A DNA stretch of 64,000 bases, from NCBI GenBank assembly GCA_002355455.1, contig AP017375.1, forward strand, positions 4,393,640 to 4,457,639. Reading direction: 5' to 3'. Origin of the DNA: Stanieria sp. NIES-3757. GTDB lineage: Bacteria; Cyanobacteriota; Cyanobacteriia; Cyanobacteriales; Xenococcaceae. The translations under genes and the position numbers were made by a program. Shown piece after piece: positions 9,543-19,664 of this stretch. The notes below the pieces were generated by a model. That model was not told the DNA's origin. It did not search any database and saw only the letters and a list, made by a program, of their open reading frames with translations. Positions within the stretch are counted from its first letter, which is position 1. Each line of letters starts with the position of its first letter.

Positions 9543-10727
9543 ATGTACGATTTTGCGATCATCGGTGGTGGTATTGTTGGTTTATCAACAGCGATGGCTT
9601 TAGGAAAACAATTTCCTGATGCCAAAATAGTCTTATTAGAAAAAGAAAATTCTTGGGCTGCCCACCAAACTGGTAATAATAGCGGAGTTATTCATTCTGG
9701 AATTTATTACAAACCAGGCAGTTTTAAAGCTAAGTTTTGCCGAGAAGGCAATCTTTCGATGGTCGCATTTTGCCAAGAACATGGTATTGATTACGAAGTC
9801 TGCGGTAAGGTTATTGTTGCTACGGTTGATACAGAATTACCTTTATTAGAAAACCTCTATCGACGAGGTTTAGAGAATGGATTGGAAGTTGCTAAATTAA
9901 CTAAAGAACAAGTCCAAGAAATCGAACCTCATGTTAGTTGTTTGGCGGGAATTCTGGTTAAATCAACAGGAATTGTTAATTATCGCCAAGTTAGTGATAA
10001 ATATGCAGAAATAGCTCAAAAAAAAAGTGCAGAACTATATTTCAATCAAAAAGTAGTAGAGATTAAAGAAACTTCAGAGGGATACTGTCTGATAACTAAT
10101 CAGGGCGAATATAGCACCCGTTTTCTGATTAATTGTGCCGGCTTATTTAGCGATCGCATTGCCCAACTTGCCCAAGCTAAACCCTCTGCTAAAATCGTTC
10201 CTTTTCGCGGTGAATATTACGAATTAACCCCAGAAAAGCGTTATTTAGTCAAAAATCTCATTTATCCTGTTCCTAATCCCAATTTTCCCTTTTTAGGAGT
10301 TCACTTTACCCGCATGATTGATGGTAGCGTTCATGCAGGTCCTAATGCGGTGTTAAGTTTCAAACGGGAAGGTTATCATAAAACTGATTTTGACTTCAGG
10401 GATTTCCTCGATACCATGACTTATCCTGGTTTTTGGAAACTAGCTGCTCAACACGCTACTCCTGGCTTAGAAGAAATGATGCGTTCATGGAGTAAAGCTT
10501 TATTTGTCCGTAGTCTACAACAGTTGATTCCCGAAGTTCAAGCAGAAGATGTTATTCCTACCCATGCGGGAGTAAGAGCGCAAGCACTACAGAATAACGG
10601 TAAGCTAGTAGATGATTTTTTAATTATCAATCGTCCTAATGCCATGCACGTTTGTAACGCACCTTCTCCTGCAGCAACTTCCTCTTTAGAAATTGGTAAA
10701 GCGATCGCTCTTCAAATTGTAAGATAA
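9543..10727 (+). CDS. lhgO: L-2-hydroxyglutarate oxidase-like FAD enzyme (DadA/DAO fold)
   Basis: A 394-residue FAD-dependent oxidoreductase. The dinucleotide motif IIGGGIVGLSTA begins at residue 6, and GNNSGVIHSGIYYKPGS and VPFRGEYYEL are characteristic of LhgO/L2HGDH proteins. THAGVRAQALQ and NAPSPAATSSLEIGK near the end close the FAD site. The expected reaction is oxidation of L-2-hydroxyglutarate to 2-oxoglutarate, probably at the membrane with quinone as acceptor (known for the bacterial enzyme). It follows the sugar genes on the same strand. Whether it is co-transcribed or only adjacent is unclear, and an oxidation of a sugar-derived hydroxyacid cannot be excluded. Confidence 0.88.
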   Translation: MYDFAIIGGGIVGLSTAMALGKQFPDAKIVLLEKENSWAAHQTGNNSGVIHSGIYYKPGSFKAKFCREGNLSMVAFCQEHGIDYEVCGKVIVATVDTELPLLENLYRRGLENGLEVAKLTKEQVQEIEPHVSCLAGILVKSTGIVNYRQVSDKYAEIAQKKSAELYFNQKVVEIKETSEGYCLITNQGEYSTRFLINCAGLFSDRIAQLAQAKPSAKIVPFRGEYYELTPEKRYLVKNLIYPVPNPNFPFLGVHFTRMIDGSVHAGPNAVLSFKREGYHKTDFDFRDFLDTMTYPGFWKLAAQHATPGLEEMMRSWSKALFVRSLQQLIPEVQAEDVIPTHAGVRAQALQNNGKLVDDFLIINRPNAMHVCNAPSPAATSSLEIGKAIALQIVR

Positions 10728-10780
10728 TATTGATCTGATTAATGAGATCTAGTCTAATCTCTTGATTTTGTTAATTGTTC

Positions 10781-10800
10781 GTCCACAGATGAACACAGAT
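10781..10800. repeat. Short intergenic repeat unit with two CACAGAT copies
   Basis: Within the 99 bp gap before the permease, two copies of CACAGAT are separated by GAA. Phrases of this form recur between genes in many cyanobacterial genomes (recalled, not checked). No function is implied. Confidence 0.35.
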
Positions 10801-10826
10801 ATTTTCAACACTTCTGACCTCAATTA

Positions 10827-11783
10827 ATGCAGCAATATTTAATCAAACGCTTGCTCATTTCTATTCCTACTTTACTGGCAATTAGTTTAGTAATTTTTAC
10901 GGTTTTAGCGTTAGCACCAGGAGATCCTTTAGGTGAATTTGCTTCTAATCCAGCGATTACGGCAGAAGTTCGTGAAAATATTCGCACATCTCTTGGTTTA
11001 GATGAACCAATTCAAATTCGTTATTTTAAATGGTTGTGGGCATTTATTCGAGGAGATTTAGGTTATTCTTTTACTAGTCGTAGCCCCGTATTTGATTTAC
11101 TTTTACAACGATTACCAACAACTCTTTGGGTAGTTGGTTCAGCTTATTTAGTTGGAGTAATTATTGCGTTTCCGTTAGGAATTATTTCTGCTTTAAAACG
11201 TTATTCTCTGAGCGATCAAATTATTACAACTTTGGCTTTTTTAGGTTTTTCTTTACCTCCTTTTTTTACAGGAATATTATTTATTATTATTTTTAGTGTT
11301 CAATTACACTGGTTTCCTTTTATTTATAACAGTACTTTAAAAATAACTGATTGGTCGAGTTTTGTTGCAGCAATTCAACAATCAATTATGCCCATAGCTG
11401 TCTTAGCTTTGTATCAATCAGCCATATTAATGAGGTTTATTCGTTCTTCAATTTTAGAACAATTAAATCAAGAATATGTCCGCACTGCGATCGCAAAAGG
11501 TTTATCTTCTTTTGCTATATTAAAAAATCATATTTTGCCTAATGCTTTAATTCCTGTAGTGACTTTAATTGCTTTAGATATTCCTGCTATTTTTACAGGA
11601 GCTTTAGTTACAGAACAAGTTTTTCGTATTCCTGGAATTGGTGCATTATTAATTGAGTCGATCTATCGTAGCGATACTCCTGTAGTAATGGCAATTACTT
11701 TTATTTATGGCATTTTAATAGTTTTGTTTAATTTAATTGCAGATATTTTGTATAGTATTCTCGATCCAAGAGTTAGATATTAA
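10827..11783 (+). CDS. ABC transporter permease, DppB/OppB family
   Basis: A 318-residue inner-membrane permease with the N-terminal pattern of the peptide/nickel importer family (YLIKRLLISIPTLLAISLVIF), the GDPLGEF stretch after the first helix, about six membrane segments, and the EAA cytoplasmic loop that contacts the ATPase (EYVRTAIAKGLSSFAILKNHILPNALIPVV spans about 208-237). It would pair with a DppC-type permease, ATPases and a binding protein to import oligopeptides, nickel or related solutes. None of these partners is in the window, which is common for cyanobacterial members. It starts at an ATG. Confidence 0.9.
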   Translation: MQQYLIKRLLISIPTLLAISLVIFTVLALAPGDPLGEFASNPAITAEVRENIRTSLGLDEPIQIRYFKWLWAFIRGDLGYSFTSRSPVFDLLLQRLPTTLWVVGSAYLVGVIIAFPLGIISALKRYSLSDQIITTLAFLGFSLPPFFTGILFIIIFSVQLHWFPFIYNSTLKITDWSSFVAAIQQSIMPIAVLALYQSAILMRFIRSSILEQLNQEYVRTAIAKGLSSFAILKNHILPNALIPVVTLIALDIPAIFTGALVTEQVFRIPGIGALLIESIYRSDTPVVMAITFIYGILIVLFNLIADILYSILDPRVRY

Positions 11784-11858
11784 TTCTTTAATTTGAGATA
11801 AGTACTCGTGCAAAATAAATTACATGCGGAGATAAATAAGAGGCAAAAAGTAAAAAGT

Positions 11859-11904
11859 AACTGGTGTACAAACAAAGCACTGTTTTGCACCCTACTGGTA
11901 ACTG
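11859..11904. repeat. 46 bp dispersed intergenic element, copy A
   Basis: This 46 bp stretch aligns without gaps to 60596-60641 (36 of 46 positions by eye). Both begin AACTGGTGTAC and contain CCCTACTG near the end. The centre can form an imperfect hairpin (CAAAGCA / TTTTGC). It sits in the gap between two convergent genes, as does the other copy. Confidence 0.65.
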
Positions 11905-11927
11905 GTAAAGGATAACTGATAACTGTT

Positions 11928-13052
11928 TTAACGACGAATGGTTAAAACATATTTGCCTCGTCCACCTTTATCATAAGCATTGACAATGACGTTATAAACT
12001 CCCGCTTTAGGCAAAGTCACCTTAAGACGAGAATTACTATTGCGATCGCTAACATCATCATTCTGTTCTAAAATATTGCCTTCTCCATCCATAATTGCTA
12101 AGAAAGTATCAAATTCTTCACTTTCTACACTAATAATAAAAGAATCTCCTGCTTTACCTTCTAGAGGATAAGAATCATATAAACTGCCATCATTAGGAAT
12201 CACAGTATCCCCTTCTTCTAAACTACCCTGTTCGATTTTTTCTAATAACAAAGAACTATCATTAGGATCGGTTGAAATTTCTGAGGATGGTTGTTCCGTT
12301 TCAGTAGAAAGGGTTGAAGTTTTTGATTCTAGTTGCTCAGAATTTGCTGTAGCACTACTATTTTCTAGATTGGTTTCTGAAGAATTATCAACAGCTTGTT
12401 CTGAAATATCTTCTTCATAGCCGACCAAACAAACATTATCGTATCTACTATCAGCCTGACAAGCAATACCAGTTTCTTTCCAGTCAGGATTAAAGATATT
12501 TTGAGAATTACTACCATTGATAAACCCATCCCCAATCACTAGCTGCATAACAATTCCTTCAGCAGTAGTTCTTCCATAACTAACATTTCCTGTTTCAAAT
12601 TGATTACCTGCTTCAATTGCTTGAAGTTTTTCTTGCATAACAGTAGTTAATTCTGTTGATAAAGTTAAAGGAGGTAGAGGATCGAGTTCTTGGAGAAAGT
12701 CAACCGCATCTTCTAAAGCTTGTAAACCTTTATTAGTTCTAATCGGTTTTTCTCCTGGTAATTTTAGCCAAACACCATCATAATACTGCTTCAGATCTTT
12801 TAACCAATCCGCATAACCGTCAGGATCAGTTCTAGCGCGGTTAATCTCTTTAGCGATCGCTTGTTCTAACATCAAACGATTCGAGGATAATGAATTTTGA
12901 GCTATTAACTCTTCAACTAATGATAAATATTTTTTTGGTAGACTTTGAGCTTGGACAGTCGGCTTAAAAACTGCTATCGACAAGCTCTGAATTAATATAG
13001 TAAACAGTAAAATTTTTAAAGCATAATCCTTAAAATATTTCATCTCATACAT
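11928..13052 (-). CDS. Secreted protein with CAP-like domain and C-terminal PPC domain
   Basis: A 374-residue exported protein. ATG 13052 has GAGG upstream. Residues 1-36 form a signal peptide (hydrophobic core ALKILLFTILIQSLSIAVF, likely cleavage after VQA). Residues about 60-215 resemble a CAP/SCP-PR1 domain (EINRARTDPDGYADWL, then a bundle of short helices), though the usual catalytic-looking histidines are not obvious. Residues about 215-280 are a low-complexity Ser/Thr/Glu linker. The last 90 residues are a pre-peptidase C-terminal (PPC) beta domain (DSYPLEGKAGDSFIISV, FDTFLAIMD, YVLTIRR). It is probably periplasmic or surface-bound and may bind glycans or protein. The substrate is unknown. 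It lies 27 bp downstream of the metal-sensor gene and could be co-transcribed with it. Confidence 0.8.
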   Translation of the reverse strand: MYEMKYFKDYALKILLFTILIQSLSIAVFKPTVQAQSLPKKYLSLVEELIAQNSLSSNRLMLEQAIAKEINRARTDPDGYADWLKDLKQYYDGVWLKLPGEKPIRTNKGLQALEDAVDFLQELDPLPPLTLSTELTTVMQEKLQAIEAGNQFETGNVSYGRTTAEGIVMQLVIGDGFINGSNSQNIFNPDWKETGIACQADSRYDNVCLVGYEEDISEQAVDNSSETNLENSSATANSEQLESKTSTLSTETEQPSSEISTDPNDSSLLLEKIEQGSLEEGDTVIPNDGSLYDSYPLEGKAGDSFIISVESEEFDTFLAIMDGEGNILEQNDDVSDRNSNSRLKVTLPKAGVYNVIVNAYDKGGRGKYVLTIRR

Positions 13053-13079
13053 AGATACCTCGCAAGGCTTCGGTTTAAT

Positions 13080-13400
13080 CTAAGGCAAGAAACGATCTAA
13101 AGCAGCTTTTAACTCCTCAATTTCGCTTTCAATATTTCCTTCTTTAGCTGCACGAGTAATACATTCTCCTAAATGTTCGTCTAAAATAATCCTGGCTACA
13201 CGGTCAATAGCTCCTCGGACAGCAGCAATTTGGACTAACACTTCAGGACAAGGACGACTTTCTTTAACCATAGTTTTAATCCCCCGAATATGCCCTTCAA
13301 TGCGAGATAGACGATTGATGATCAGTCTTAGAGACTCTTCACTGTGGACATGAGGAGTGGCCTCAGTCTCTGAAGATTTATTTTGATGTTGATGACCCAC
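13080..13400 (-). CDS. Metal-sensing repressor, CsoR/RcnR family, InrS-like
   Basis: A 106-residue all-helical DUF156 protein starting at GTG. The metal site has C51, H76 and C80, exactly the 25- and 4-residue spacing of CsoR (C36-H61-C65). A further histidine at position 19 (with another at 17) in the N-terminal tail matches the position of the extra His ligand that makes the Synechocystis nickel sensor InrS (H21-C53-H78-C82), offset by two. That argues for a nickel-responsive InrS-type repressor over a pure copper sensor. No metal exporter gene is adjacent. Members act as tetramers that leave the operator when loaded with metal. Confidence 0.85.
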   Translation of the reverse strand: MGHQHQNKSSETEATPHVHSEESLRLIINRLSRIEGHIRGIKTMVKESRPCPEVLVQIAAVRGAIDRVARIILDEHLGECITRAAKEGNIESEIEELKAALDRFLP

Positions 13401-13521
13401 TTTAATTTTGTGACGCTAATTTTAAGTTTTAGTTTCGCTCAGATCTATTTTTACTCTTTTGAAAGCATAAGTGTATCTTGATCTAGTTATTTATACTGGT
13501 CAATTTAATCAAGAGCTATTA

Positions 13522-13536
13522 GTAAACTTGGTTTAC
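13522..13536. promoter_or_regulatory. Small inverted repeat between metal sensor and rpoC2
   Basis: GTAAAC / GTTTAC with a 3-base spacer. It lies upstream of the metal-sensor gene and downstream of rpoC2. It could be an operator half-site pair, but it does not look like the G/C-tract operators known for CsoR or InrS. Low confidence. Confidence 0.25.
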
Positions 13537-13540
13537 CAAT

Positions 13541-13584
13541 AAAAAGTGATAGGAAAAAGCTTAACAGCTATTGCCCTATCACTT
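13541..13584 (-). terminator. Intrinsic terminator of the rpoB-rpoC1-rpoC2 operon
   Basis: Perfect 10 bp arms AAGTGATAGG (13544-13553) and CCTATCACTT (13575-13584). Read on the minus strand, the stem is followed by a T-rich stretch (CACTTTTTATT). It starts about 40 bp after the rpoC2 stop, the expected place for the end of the operon. Confidence 0.8.
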
Positions 13585-13623
13585 AACCTTAAACTATTTA
13601 GCTTTGAGCAAGATTTTTCTTAT

Positions 13624-16600
13624 TTATTCTTCTTCAAAATCCTCAAAGTCATTATAATAACTGCTTCCGAGGGGCTCTTCATCTTCTTCTGAGATAATTG
13701 CTCTGGCAGTTTGATCGTCGAGAATCACATTTTCGTCATCATCAAAATCTTGATAGCGACGAGGTAAAGGATCTTGAACAAAGTTATCTTCGGTAATACG
13801 ATAACTGTCATAACCTTCACTACCGTAACTATACATTGAACCACTACGGGAATCTAAATCGCCACGGCTACCTACTCCTTCTTCGTGAGTATTAAAACCA
13901 GTTCCAGCAGGAATCAAACGACCAATAATGACGTTTTCTTTTAAACCTCTCAGCCAATCAGATTTACCTTCAATTGCTGCTTCGGTCAATACACGAGTAG
14001 TTTCTTGGAAAGAAGCTGCGGAGATAAAGCTGTCGGTATTCAAAGAGGCTTTGGTGATACCCAAAAGTACAGGAGTATACTGAGCAGGTGCGCCACCAGT
14101 AATAGACATAGCTTCGTTGACTTGTTCGATTTGTCGCAATTCTACTAATTCTCCAGGAAGCATAGTAGTATCACCACCGTCATCAACTCGAACTTTAGAA
14201 GTCATCTGGCGAACAATTACTTCAATGTGTTTATCAGAAATATCAATGCCTTGACTTTGATAAACAGACTGTACTTGAGTAACTAAGAATTTTTGAGCTT
14301 GTTGTAAGCCAATCAAAGATGCCTCGTAGCAACCTTTTTCTTCCAGATAGTAATTAAAGAAGATCTCTAAAATTTCGTGAGGGTTAGCAGGACCATCAGT
14401 TAAAGGTTCACCAGGTCCAACTTGTTGTCCATCAGATACCATAGCATTTTGACCAGGTCCGACGGGATAATCGCTAACCACACCATCTTCTTCGATAATT
14501 TTTACGTCAACTGTTTCATCTTGTTCGTAAACTACTTGACAAATTCCTGGTCGACGGCTCAATACACAAGCTTCTTTTGGTTTACGAGCTTCTAACAATT
14601 CTTCAATTCTGGGTAAACCCTGAATAATATCTCCAGTTTTGGCTCGCTCGAAGATTAGTAGTACTAAATTATCACCCCTTTGGACTAAATCTCCATTATC
14701 AATGTGTAGAATCGCACCCGCAGATACCCGATATGGACGAGCCAAACGTAGAACAACCGTAGTTTTGTTCCCTTCTGTTTCAGTAATATCTACTACTTGT
14801 CCCGATTCAACTAGTTTAGTTCCAGGAACGAGCTCAGTACCAGCAACCAGTAAATCGCCTTCTCGACATTGGCATTCGCTTTTCTTGGCAGCTAATTCAT
14901 AAGAAACGCGATCGCTATTACGTACGACTAAGATTCTACGGAGTGCTTCTCCCCCTTTACGAATACCTCGTACTTCTCCAGCTTCTTTACAACGAATTTC
15001 CGTACGGGCGATCGTTGCTCCTTTGGGAATTTCTTGACCGTCTTCTACTAAAACTCTGGTTTGGATATTACCGCTATAAGGGTCTGCATCAGTATCTCGG
15101 CGTATCACCAAAGATTCTAGAATAACTAACTGCAAGCGTTGTGAGTCAGGATCGTCTTCGTCAACTTTTAATTCAATATCGGCACTTAGGTTAGTAGCAG
15201 TTTCAATTTCGTCAGCATTATCAATTTCCAGAACTAACTGGGTACTTAGTAAAGAAACTCCTTCTACTGATTGGACTCTTTCTCCATCTTTAAAGAAGAG
15301 TCGCTGTACGGAGCGTAACTCTATTTGACGACCATCTTCATGGTTGATCGAAGCTTGAGAAGGAGCAGCAGGTTCATCAGATACATGGTACTCAACTACT
15401 GGTCTGAGTAGTAGTGCAACACCTTCAGTAGTTTCAACAATTTCTCCGTATTTCAGTTCTTCAACTGTAACACCAGGAATTACTTCCGTACCTGGTTGAA
15501 TTAATTGTCCATCAACACTAGGGTCAATATCATCCAATAAGTGTAATTCACCTGGTTTGATAATTATTTCTCGCAAAATATCATTTTTTTGAATTACTTC
15601 TGCTACCCCAGAAGATTGACAAAAGATGTCTTTAACTACTTCTGTGCCTGCTTCAACATACTGACCATCTTCTACCAGTAACAAAGAAATATCTTTATTG
15701 ACTTCGTGACTCTCTTCCGAAATCCATAAAATAGTTCCACCTTGACTAATTTCGTAACCTTGTTTACGGCTACCTTTAGAAATTTCTACTCCTGCATACT
15801 TAATAATGCCACCAGTTGAAGTTTTATAGCGGTCATCAATTAATTCGGCTACTACTTGATGATTTTGAACCTTTGTTCCTGGAGTAGTCTTCAGCAGAAA
15901 TCTTTGATCGTCCGCAGTATAAATAATATATTGTTCCCGACCGCCATCGCTCTCTACCTTAACTTTGGCTTGATCTAACAAAACAGAAGCTGTAATTACT
16001 TCTATTTCACGACTTCCAGGAGTCTTACGAATAACCCCTCCACTGGCAGACATTAATCTTGTCTGTGCCAAAATGTCTCCAGGTTCAACTTGGTCGCCAT
16101 TTTTGACTAATGGTTCTGCTCCAGGAAGTAAATTGTAAACTTCTCCCGATAAAATCCACAATAATCCTGCTCTTTGAGCAATACGGGTAGTATTCCCTTG
16201 ACGGTCAGTTTTTTCTTCAGGAATTAAGTCGGCAAACAGAACTTCTCCTGCTAGATGAGAAGATACGTCTTTAGCTGCTTTTTCAGTAGATTTTTGGACT
16301 TTTGCTGAGTTGATCTCTGCTAAGAGTTGCCCTTTCTCTACCTGATCTCCATCAAACACATGGACAAAAGAACCTGGTGTCAAAGGATAACTGAAAGATT
16401 GTCCTTTGCTTGGTAGTAGTAATAAATCTCCTGCTACCTCTACTTGCTCTCGTTCGTCACCATGACGAGTTCTAACTCTACGGGTGATTAATCCTTTACT
16501 GTACTTGATTTTCCCAATTACCTCTGCTCTTATTTGTCGGGCGACTTCTCCCGTAAAAACACCTCCTGTATGGAAGGTACGCATGGTTAACTGGGTTCCT

Positions 16601-17574
16601 GGTTCTCCAATGGATTGAGCAGCAATAATACCTACCGCTTCACCCATGTCAACCATTTTACCGTGAGCCAAACTCCAACCATAGCAATGTTGACACACAG
16701 AACGAGCTGCCTCACAAGTTAGAGGAGAACGAACCATTACCTCTTCAGCGCGACGACCAATTTCTAAAGATAAATCTTCATCAATGTTCTGATTGCGCTG
16801 TGCAATTACTTCTCCAGTTTTAGAGTCTATGGCATCTCGGGCTAAAACTCGACCCATCAAGCGATCGCTGAGAGGAATCAAAACGCGATCGCCATCAGTC
16901 ATGGCTCGCAGCGTAACTGCTCGTTGAGTACCACAATCTATCTCTCTGACAATTACATCTTGAGCTACGTCCACTAATCGACGAGTTAAGTAACCAGAAT
17001 CTGCTGTTCTTAAAGCTGTATCTACTAAACCTTTTCTCGCACCATAAGAAGAAATAATATATTCAGTAACCGTTAAACCCTCACGGAAGTTAGTTTTGAT
17101 TGGTAAATCAATAATTTCCCCTTGAGGATCAGCCATCAAACCTCGCATCCCCACTAGCTGACGTACCTGAGATAAATTCCCCCTTGCACCACTAAAAGCC
17201 ATCATGTAGACAGAATTAAGAGGGTCGCTAGCTTTAAAATTACGGACTACTTCATCTTTCAAATTTTCAGAAGTACTATTCCAAGTATCAATTACTTTTT
17301 GAAATCGCTCTACTTCAGTAATTTCACCTCGGGCATATCTTTGTTCTGTATATCGAATTTCAGTTTCAGCAGCTTCTAACAATTCCTGTTTTACGGGAGG
17401 AACTTTGAGGTCATCAACGCTAATTGATACACCCGCTTTAGTGGCATAACGAAATCCCATTTCTTTCAACTGGTCTGCCATATTAGAGCAGCGTGCTGAG
17501 CCATAATTTGTATAAGCCCAAGCAATTAACTTTTTCAGACGACCTTTATCAACGATGCGATTGTAGAACTTCAT
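13624..17574 (-). CDS. rpoC2: RNA polymerase beta' subunit (C-terminal part, cyanobacterial split form)
   Basis: A 1316-residue subunit carrying the C-terminal two thirds of bacterial beta'. The start ([17 protein letters not shown]) is the normal cyanobacterial one. A zinc site is visible near residues 280-300 ([16 protein letters not shown]), and the bridge helix/trigger loop follows ([21 protein letters not shown]). The central 600 residues are the large insertion of repeated sandwich-barrel hybrid motifs that is specific to cyanobacterial and plastid beta'. The C-terminal 100 residues are very acidic ([26 protein letters not shown]). It is the last gene of the operon, 88 bp after rpoC1, and ends at a clear terminator. 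Confidence 0.98.
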   Translation of the reverse strand: MKFYNRIVDKGRLKKLIAWAYTNYGSARCSNMADQLKEMGFRYATKAGVSISVDDLKVPPVKQELLEAAETEIRYTEQRYARGEITEVERFQKVIDTWNSTSENLKDEVVRNFKASDPLNSVYMMAFSGARGNLSQVRQLVGMRGLMADPQGEIIDLPIKTNFREGLTVTEYIISSYGARKGLVDTALRTADSGYLTRRLVDVAQDVIVREIDCGTQRAVTLRAMTDGDRVLIPLSDRLMGRVLARDAIDSKTGEVIAQRNQNIDEDLSLEIGRRAEEVMVRSPLTCEAARSVCQHCYGWSLAHGKMVDMGEAVGIIAAQSIGEPGTQLTMRTFHTGGVFTGEVARQIRAEVIGKIKYSKGLITRRVRTRHGDEREQVEVAGDLLLLPSKGQSFSYPLTPGSFVHVFDGDQVEKGQLLAEINSAKVQKSTEKAAKDVSSHLAGEVLFADLIPEEKTDRQGNTTRIAQRAGLLWILSGEVYNLLPGAEPLVKNGDQVEPGDILAQTRLMSASGGVIRKTPGSREIEVITASVLLDQAKVKVESDGGREQYIIYTADDQRFLLKTTPGTKVQNHQVVAELIDDRYKTSTGGIIKYAGVEISKGSRKQGYEISQGGTILWISEESHEVNKDISLLLVEDGQYVEAGTEVVKDIFCQSSGVAEVIQKNDILREIIIKPGELHLLDDIDPSVDGQLIQPGTEVIPGVTVEELKYGEIVETTEGVALLLRPVVEYHVSDEPAAPSQASINHEDGRQIELRSVQRLFFKDGERVQSVEGVSLLSTQLVLEIDNADEIETATNLSADIELKVDEDDPDSQRLQLVILESLVIRRDTDADPYSGNIQTRVLVEDGQEIPKGATIARTEIRCKEAGEVRGIRKGGEALRRILVVRNSDRVSYELAAKKSECQCREGDLLVAGTELVPGTKLVESGQVVDITETEGNKTTVVLRLARPYRVSAGAILHIDNGDLVQRGDNLVLLIFERAKTGDIIQGLPRIEELLEARKPKEACVLSRRPGICQVVYEQDETVDVKIIEEDGVVSDYPVGPGQNAMVSDGQQVGPGEPLTDGPANPHEILEIFFNYYLEEKGCYEASLIGLQQAQKFLVTQVQSVYQSQGIDISDKHIEVIVRQMTSKVRVDDGGDTTMLPGELVELRQIEQVNEAMSITGGAPAQYTPVLLGITKASLNTDSFISAASFQETTRVLTEAAIEGKSDWLRGLKENVIIGRLIPAGTGFNTHEEGVGSRGDLDSRSGSMYSYGSEGYDSYRITEDNFVQDPLPRRYQDFDDDENVILDDQTARAIISEEDEEPLGSSYYNDFEDFEEE

Positions 17575-17609
17575 CTTAACTACCTGATTATCAATTAAAT
17601 TTTTTTAGT

Positions 17610-17652
17610 TCAGTCCCCATTACATCGCCGGCGAGATTAGATTGGGAACTGA
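17610..17652 (-). other. Stem-loop in the rpoC1-rpoC2 spacer
   Basis: Arms TCAGTCCCCA (17610-17619) and TGGGAACTGA (17643-17652) pair with one mismatch, and a perfect 10 bp palindrome TCGCCGGCGA (17625-17634) lies inside the loop. The T-run on the minus-strand exit side is missing, so an RNA processing or stability element is more likely than a terminator. This is inference from fold symmetry only. Confidence 0.6.
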
Positions 17653-17662
17653 TAATGATCGA

Positions 17663-19546
17663 TTAAGACACTGTTTGAAGAGTCTCTTGAATGACTTTGT
17701 TATAAATAATCCTGCCAATAGTTGTATGGACGTATTGAGCCAAGTATTCTCCTTCCGCAGTTTCTCTAACTAGTCGTTGTTGATAATATTTGATCGTGCT
17801 ACCATCAGCCAAAGTTTCCATTTCGATTACAGTATCATCTGGTTTACTGGTTTCCACCTCTCCTTCATAACGAACCCAAACATAAGCGTGAAGATCTACT
17901 TGTCCTTGTTCGTAAGCTTTAATCGCATCATCTAAGCTAGCAAATCTACGGTCTTTTCCTTTAGTAGCATTAGGATTTTCTGCGGTTAAGTAATAACAGC
18001 CTAGTACCATATCTTGAGAAGGCGCAACAATGGGTCTGCCTGTGGCAGGAGACAGAATATTATGACAAGCTAACATTAGCAATCTTGCTTCTGCCTGAGC
18101 TTCTAAAGAAAGAGGTACGTGTACTGCCATTTGGTCACCGTCAAAGTCGGCGTTAAAAGCAGGACAAACCAGGGGATGTAACTGAATTGCTCTTCCTTCC
18201 ACTAAAATTGGCTCAAAAGCTTGAATCCCCAAACGGTGTAAAGTAGGAGCGCGGTTTAATAGAACAGGATGCCCGGTAATAACTTCTTTCAGTACCTCGT
18301 AAACACCAGGATCGCCTCTTTGAATAAGTTTCTTAGCAGCTTTAATATTGTTCACCATACCGCTATGAATCAAACGGTGAATTACAAAAGGCTGAAACAA
18401 TTCGATCGCCATTTCTCTGGGCAAACCGCACTGATAGATCTTTAATTTGGGGCCAACGACAATTACCGAACGTCCAGAGTAATCTACCCGTTTTCCTAAT
18501 AAATTTTGTCGGAAACGACCTTGTTTACCTTCGATAATATCTGAAAGAGATTTTAGGGGACGATTATTTGCTCCAACAACGGTTCTACCGCGACGACCAT
18601 TATCAATCAAAGCATCAACTGCTTCCTGGAGCATCCGCTTTTCATTACGTACGATGATTTCTGGTGCTAAAATCTCTTGCAAACGAGCTAAACGATTATT
18701 TCGATTAATTACTCGTCGATAAAGATCGTTTAAATCGGACGTAGCAAAACGACCTCCATCTAATTGAACCATTGGACGTAAATCGGGAGGAATTACCGGA
18801 ATTACCGATAAAACCATCCATTCAGGACGAGCTCCAGTAGCAATAAAATTATCAATTACTCTGAGTCTTTTAATTAATTTGGCTCGTTTTTGACCTTTAG
18901 CTTCTTCAATTTCTTGTCGAAGTTTTTCTGCTTCTGACTCTAGTTCAACTTCTTCCAAAAGTCTTTGAACTGCTTCAGCACCAATTCCAACTTCTATCCC
19001 AACTAATTCAGAATCTTCGCTGTAGAGTTGTTCTTCAATTTCAATCCATTGGTCTTCAGTCAATAACTGTTTGGGTGATAAATTCTGAGCATTACCTGGA
19101 TCGAGAACGACATAAGCATTAAAGTAAACGATTTGCTCTACATCTCGTAGAGGCATATCTAAAAGAATGCTTAGATAACTAGGTATCCCTTTGAGATACC
19201 AAACATGAGTAACGGGAGCAGCTAATTTAATATAGCCCATGCGATGGCGACGCACTCTCGACTCAGTTACTTCTACACCACATCGCTCACAGACTATTCC
19301 ACGATGGCGCACCCGTTTATATTTTCCGCAATGACATTCCCAATCCTTAGCTGGACCAAAAATTCGCTCACAGAACAGTCCGTCCATCTCTGGTTTCAGA
19401 GTTCGGTAATTAATAGTTTCTGGCTTAGTAACTTCTCCAACTAGTTGACCGTTTGGTAAAGTTCTTTCTCCCCATTGACGAATTCTTTCTGGAGAAGCAA
19501 TGCCAATTTTAACGTAATCAAATCTTTGTTCTAGTTGATTTCTCAT
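17663..19546 (-). CDS. rpoC1: RNA polymerase gamma subunit (N-terminal part of beta')
   Basis: The separate rpoC1 gene is a hallmark of cyanobacteria. The N-terminal zinc ribbon is visible (CHCGKY and CERCGVEV near residues 70-90) and the catalytic Mg2+ loop [12 protein letters not shown] is intact. The start chosen is ATG 19546 ([15 protein letters not shown]), giving 627 residues as expected for the family. A TTG five codons upstream extends the frame but has no ribosome binding site. It lies between rpoB (spacer about 118 bp with a stem-loop) and rpoC2. Confidence 0.97.
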   Translation of the reverse strand: MRNQLEQRFDYVKIGIASPERIRQWGERTLPNGQLVGEVTKPETINYRTLKPEMDGLFCERIFGPAKDWECHCGKYKRVRHRGIVCERCGVEVTESRVRRHRMGYIKLAAPVTHVWYLKGIPSYLSILLDMPLRDVEQIVYFNAYVVLDPGNAQNLSPKQLLTEDQWIEIEEQLYSEDSELVGIEVGIGAEAVQRLLEEVELESEAEKLRQEIEEAKGQKRAKLIKRLRVIDNFIATGARPEWMVLSVIPVIPPDLRPMVQLDGGRFATSDLNDLYRRVINRNNRLARLQEILAPEIIVRNEKRMLQEAVDALIDNGRRGRTVVGANNRPLKSLSDIIEGKQGRFRQNLLGKRVDYSGRSVIVVGPKLKIYQCGLPREMAIELFQPFVIHRLIHSGMVNNIKAAKKLIQRGDPGVYEVLKEVITGHPVLLNRAPTLHRLGIQAFEPILVEGRAIQLHPLVCPAFNADFDGDQMAVHVPLSLEAQAEARLLMLACHNILSPATGRPIVAPSQDMVLGCYYLTAENPNATKGKDRRFASLDDAIKAYEQGQVDLHAYVWVRYEGEVETSKPDDTVIEMETLADGSTIKYYQQRLVRETAEGEYLAQYVHTTIGRIIYNKVIQETLQTVS

Positions 19547-19610
19547 TTCCAGCGATATCAAGAATTAGCGAGTGATGATTATTGTTCAATTAAGATTGTC
19601 GAACAAGGTT

Positions 19611-19649
19611 AATTGGCTATCAGTCCTACATAAAAACTGATAACCAATT
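19611..19649 (-). other. Stem-loop in the rpoB-rpoC1 spacer
   Basis: Arms AATTGGCTATCAGT (19611-19624) and ACTGATAACCAATT (19636-19649) pair over 14 bp with one mismatch and an 11-base loop. A smaller TTGTTC/GAACAA pair lies next to it at about 19583-19606. No T-run follows on the minus strand, so attenuation or processing within the operon transcript is more likely than full termination. Confidence 0.65.
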
Positions 19650-19664
19650 GTGAATTTTGTGTAC

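Noticed and set aside
14639-15125. Plus-strand frames opposite rpoC2
   Set aside because: Antisense shadows with no start signal; the rpoC2 frame explains the sequence.
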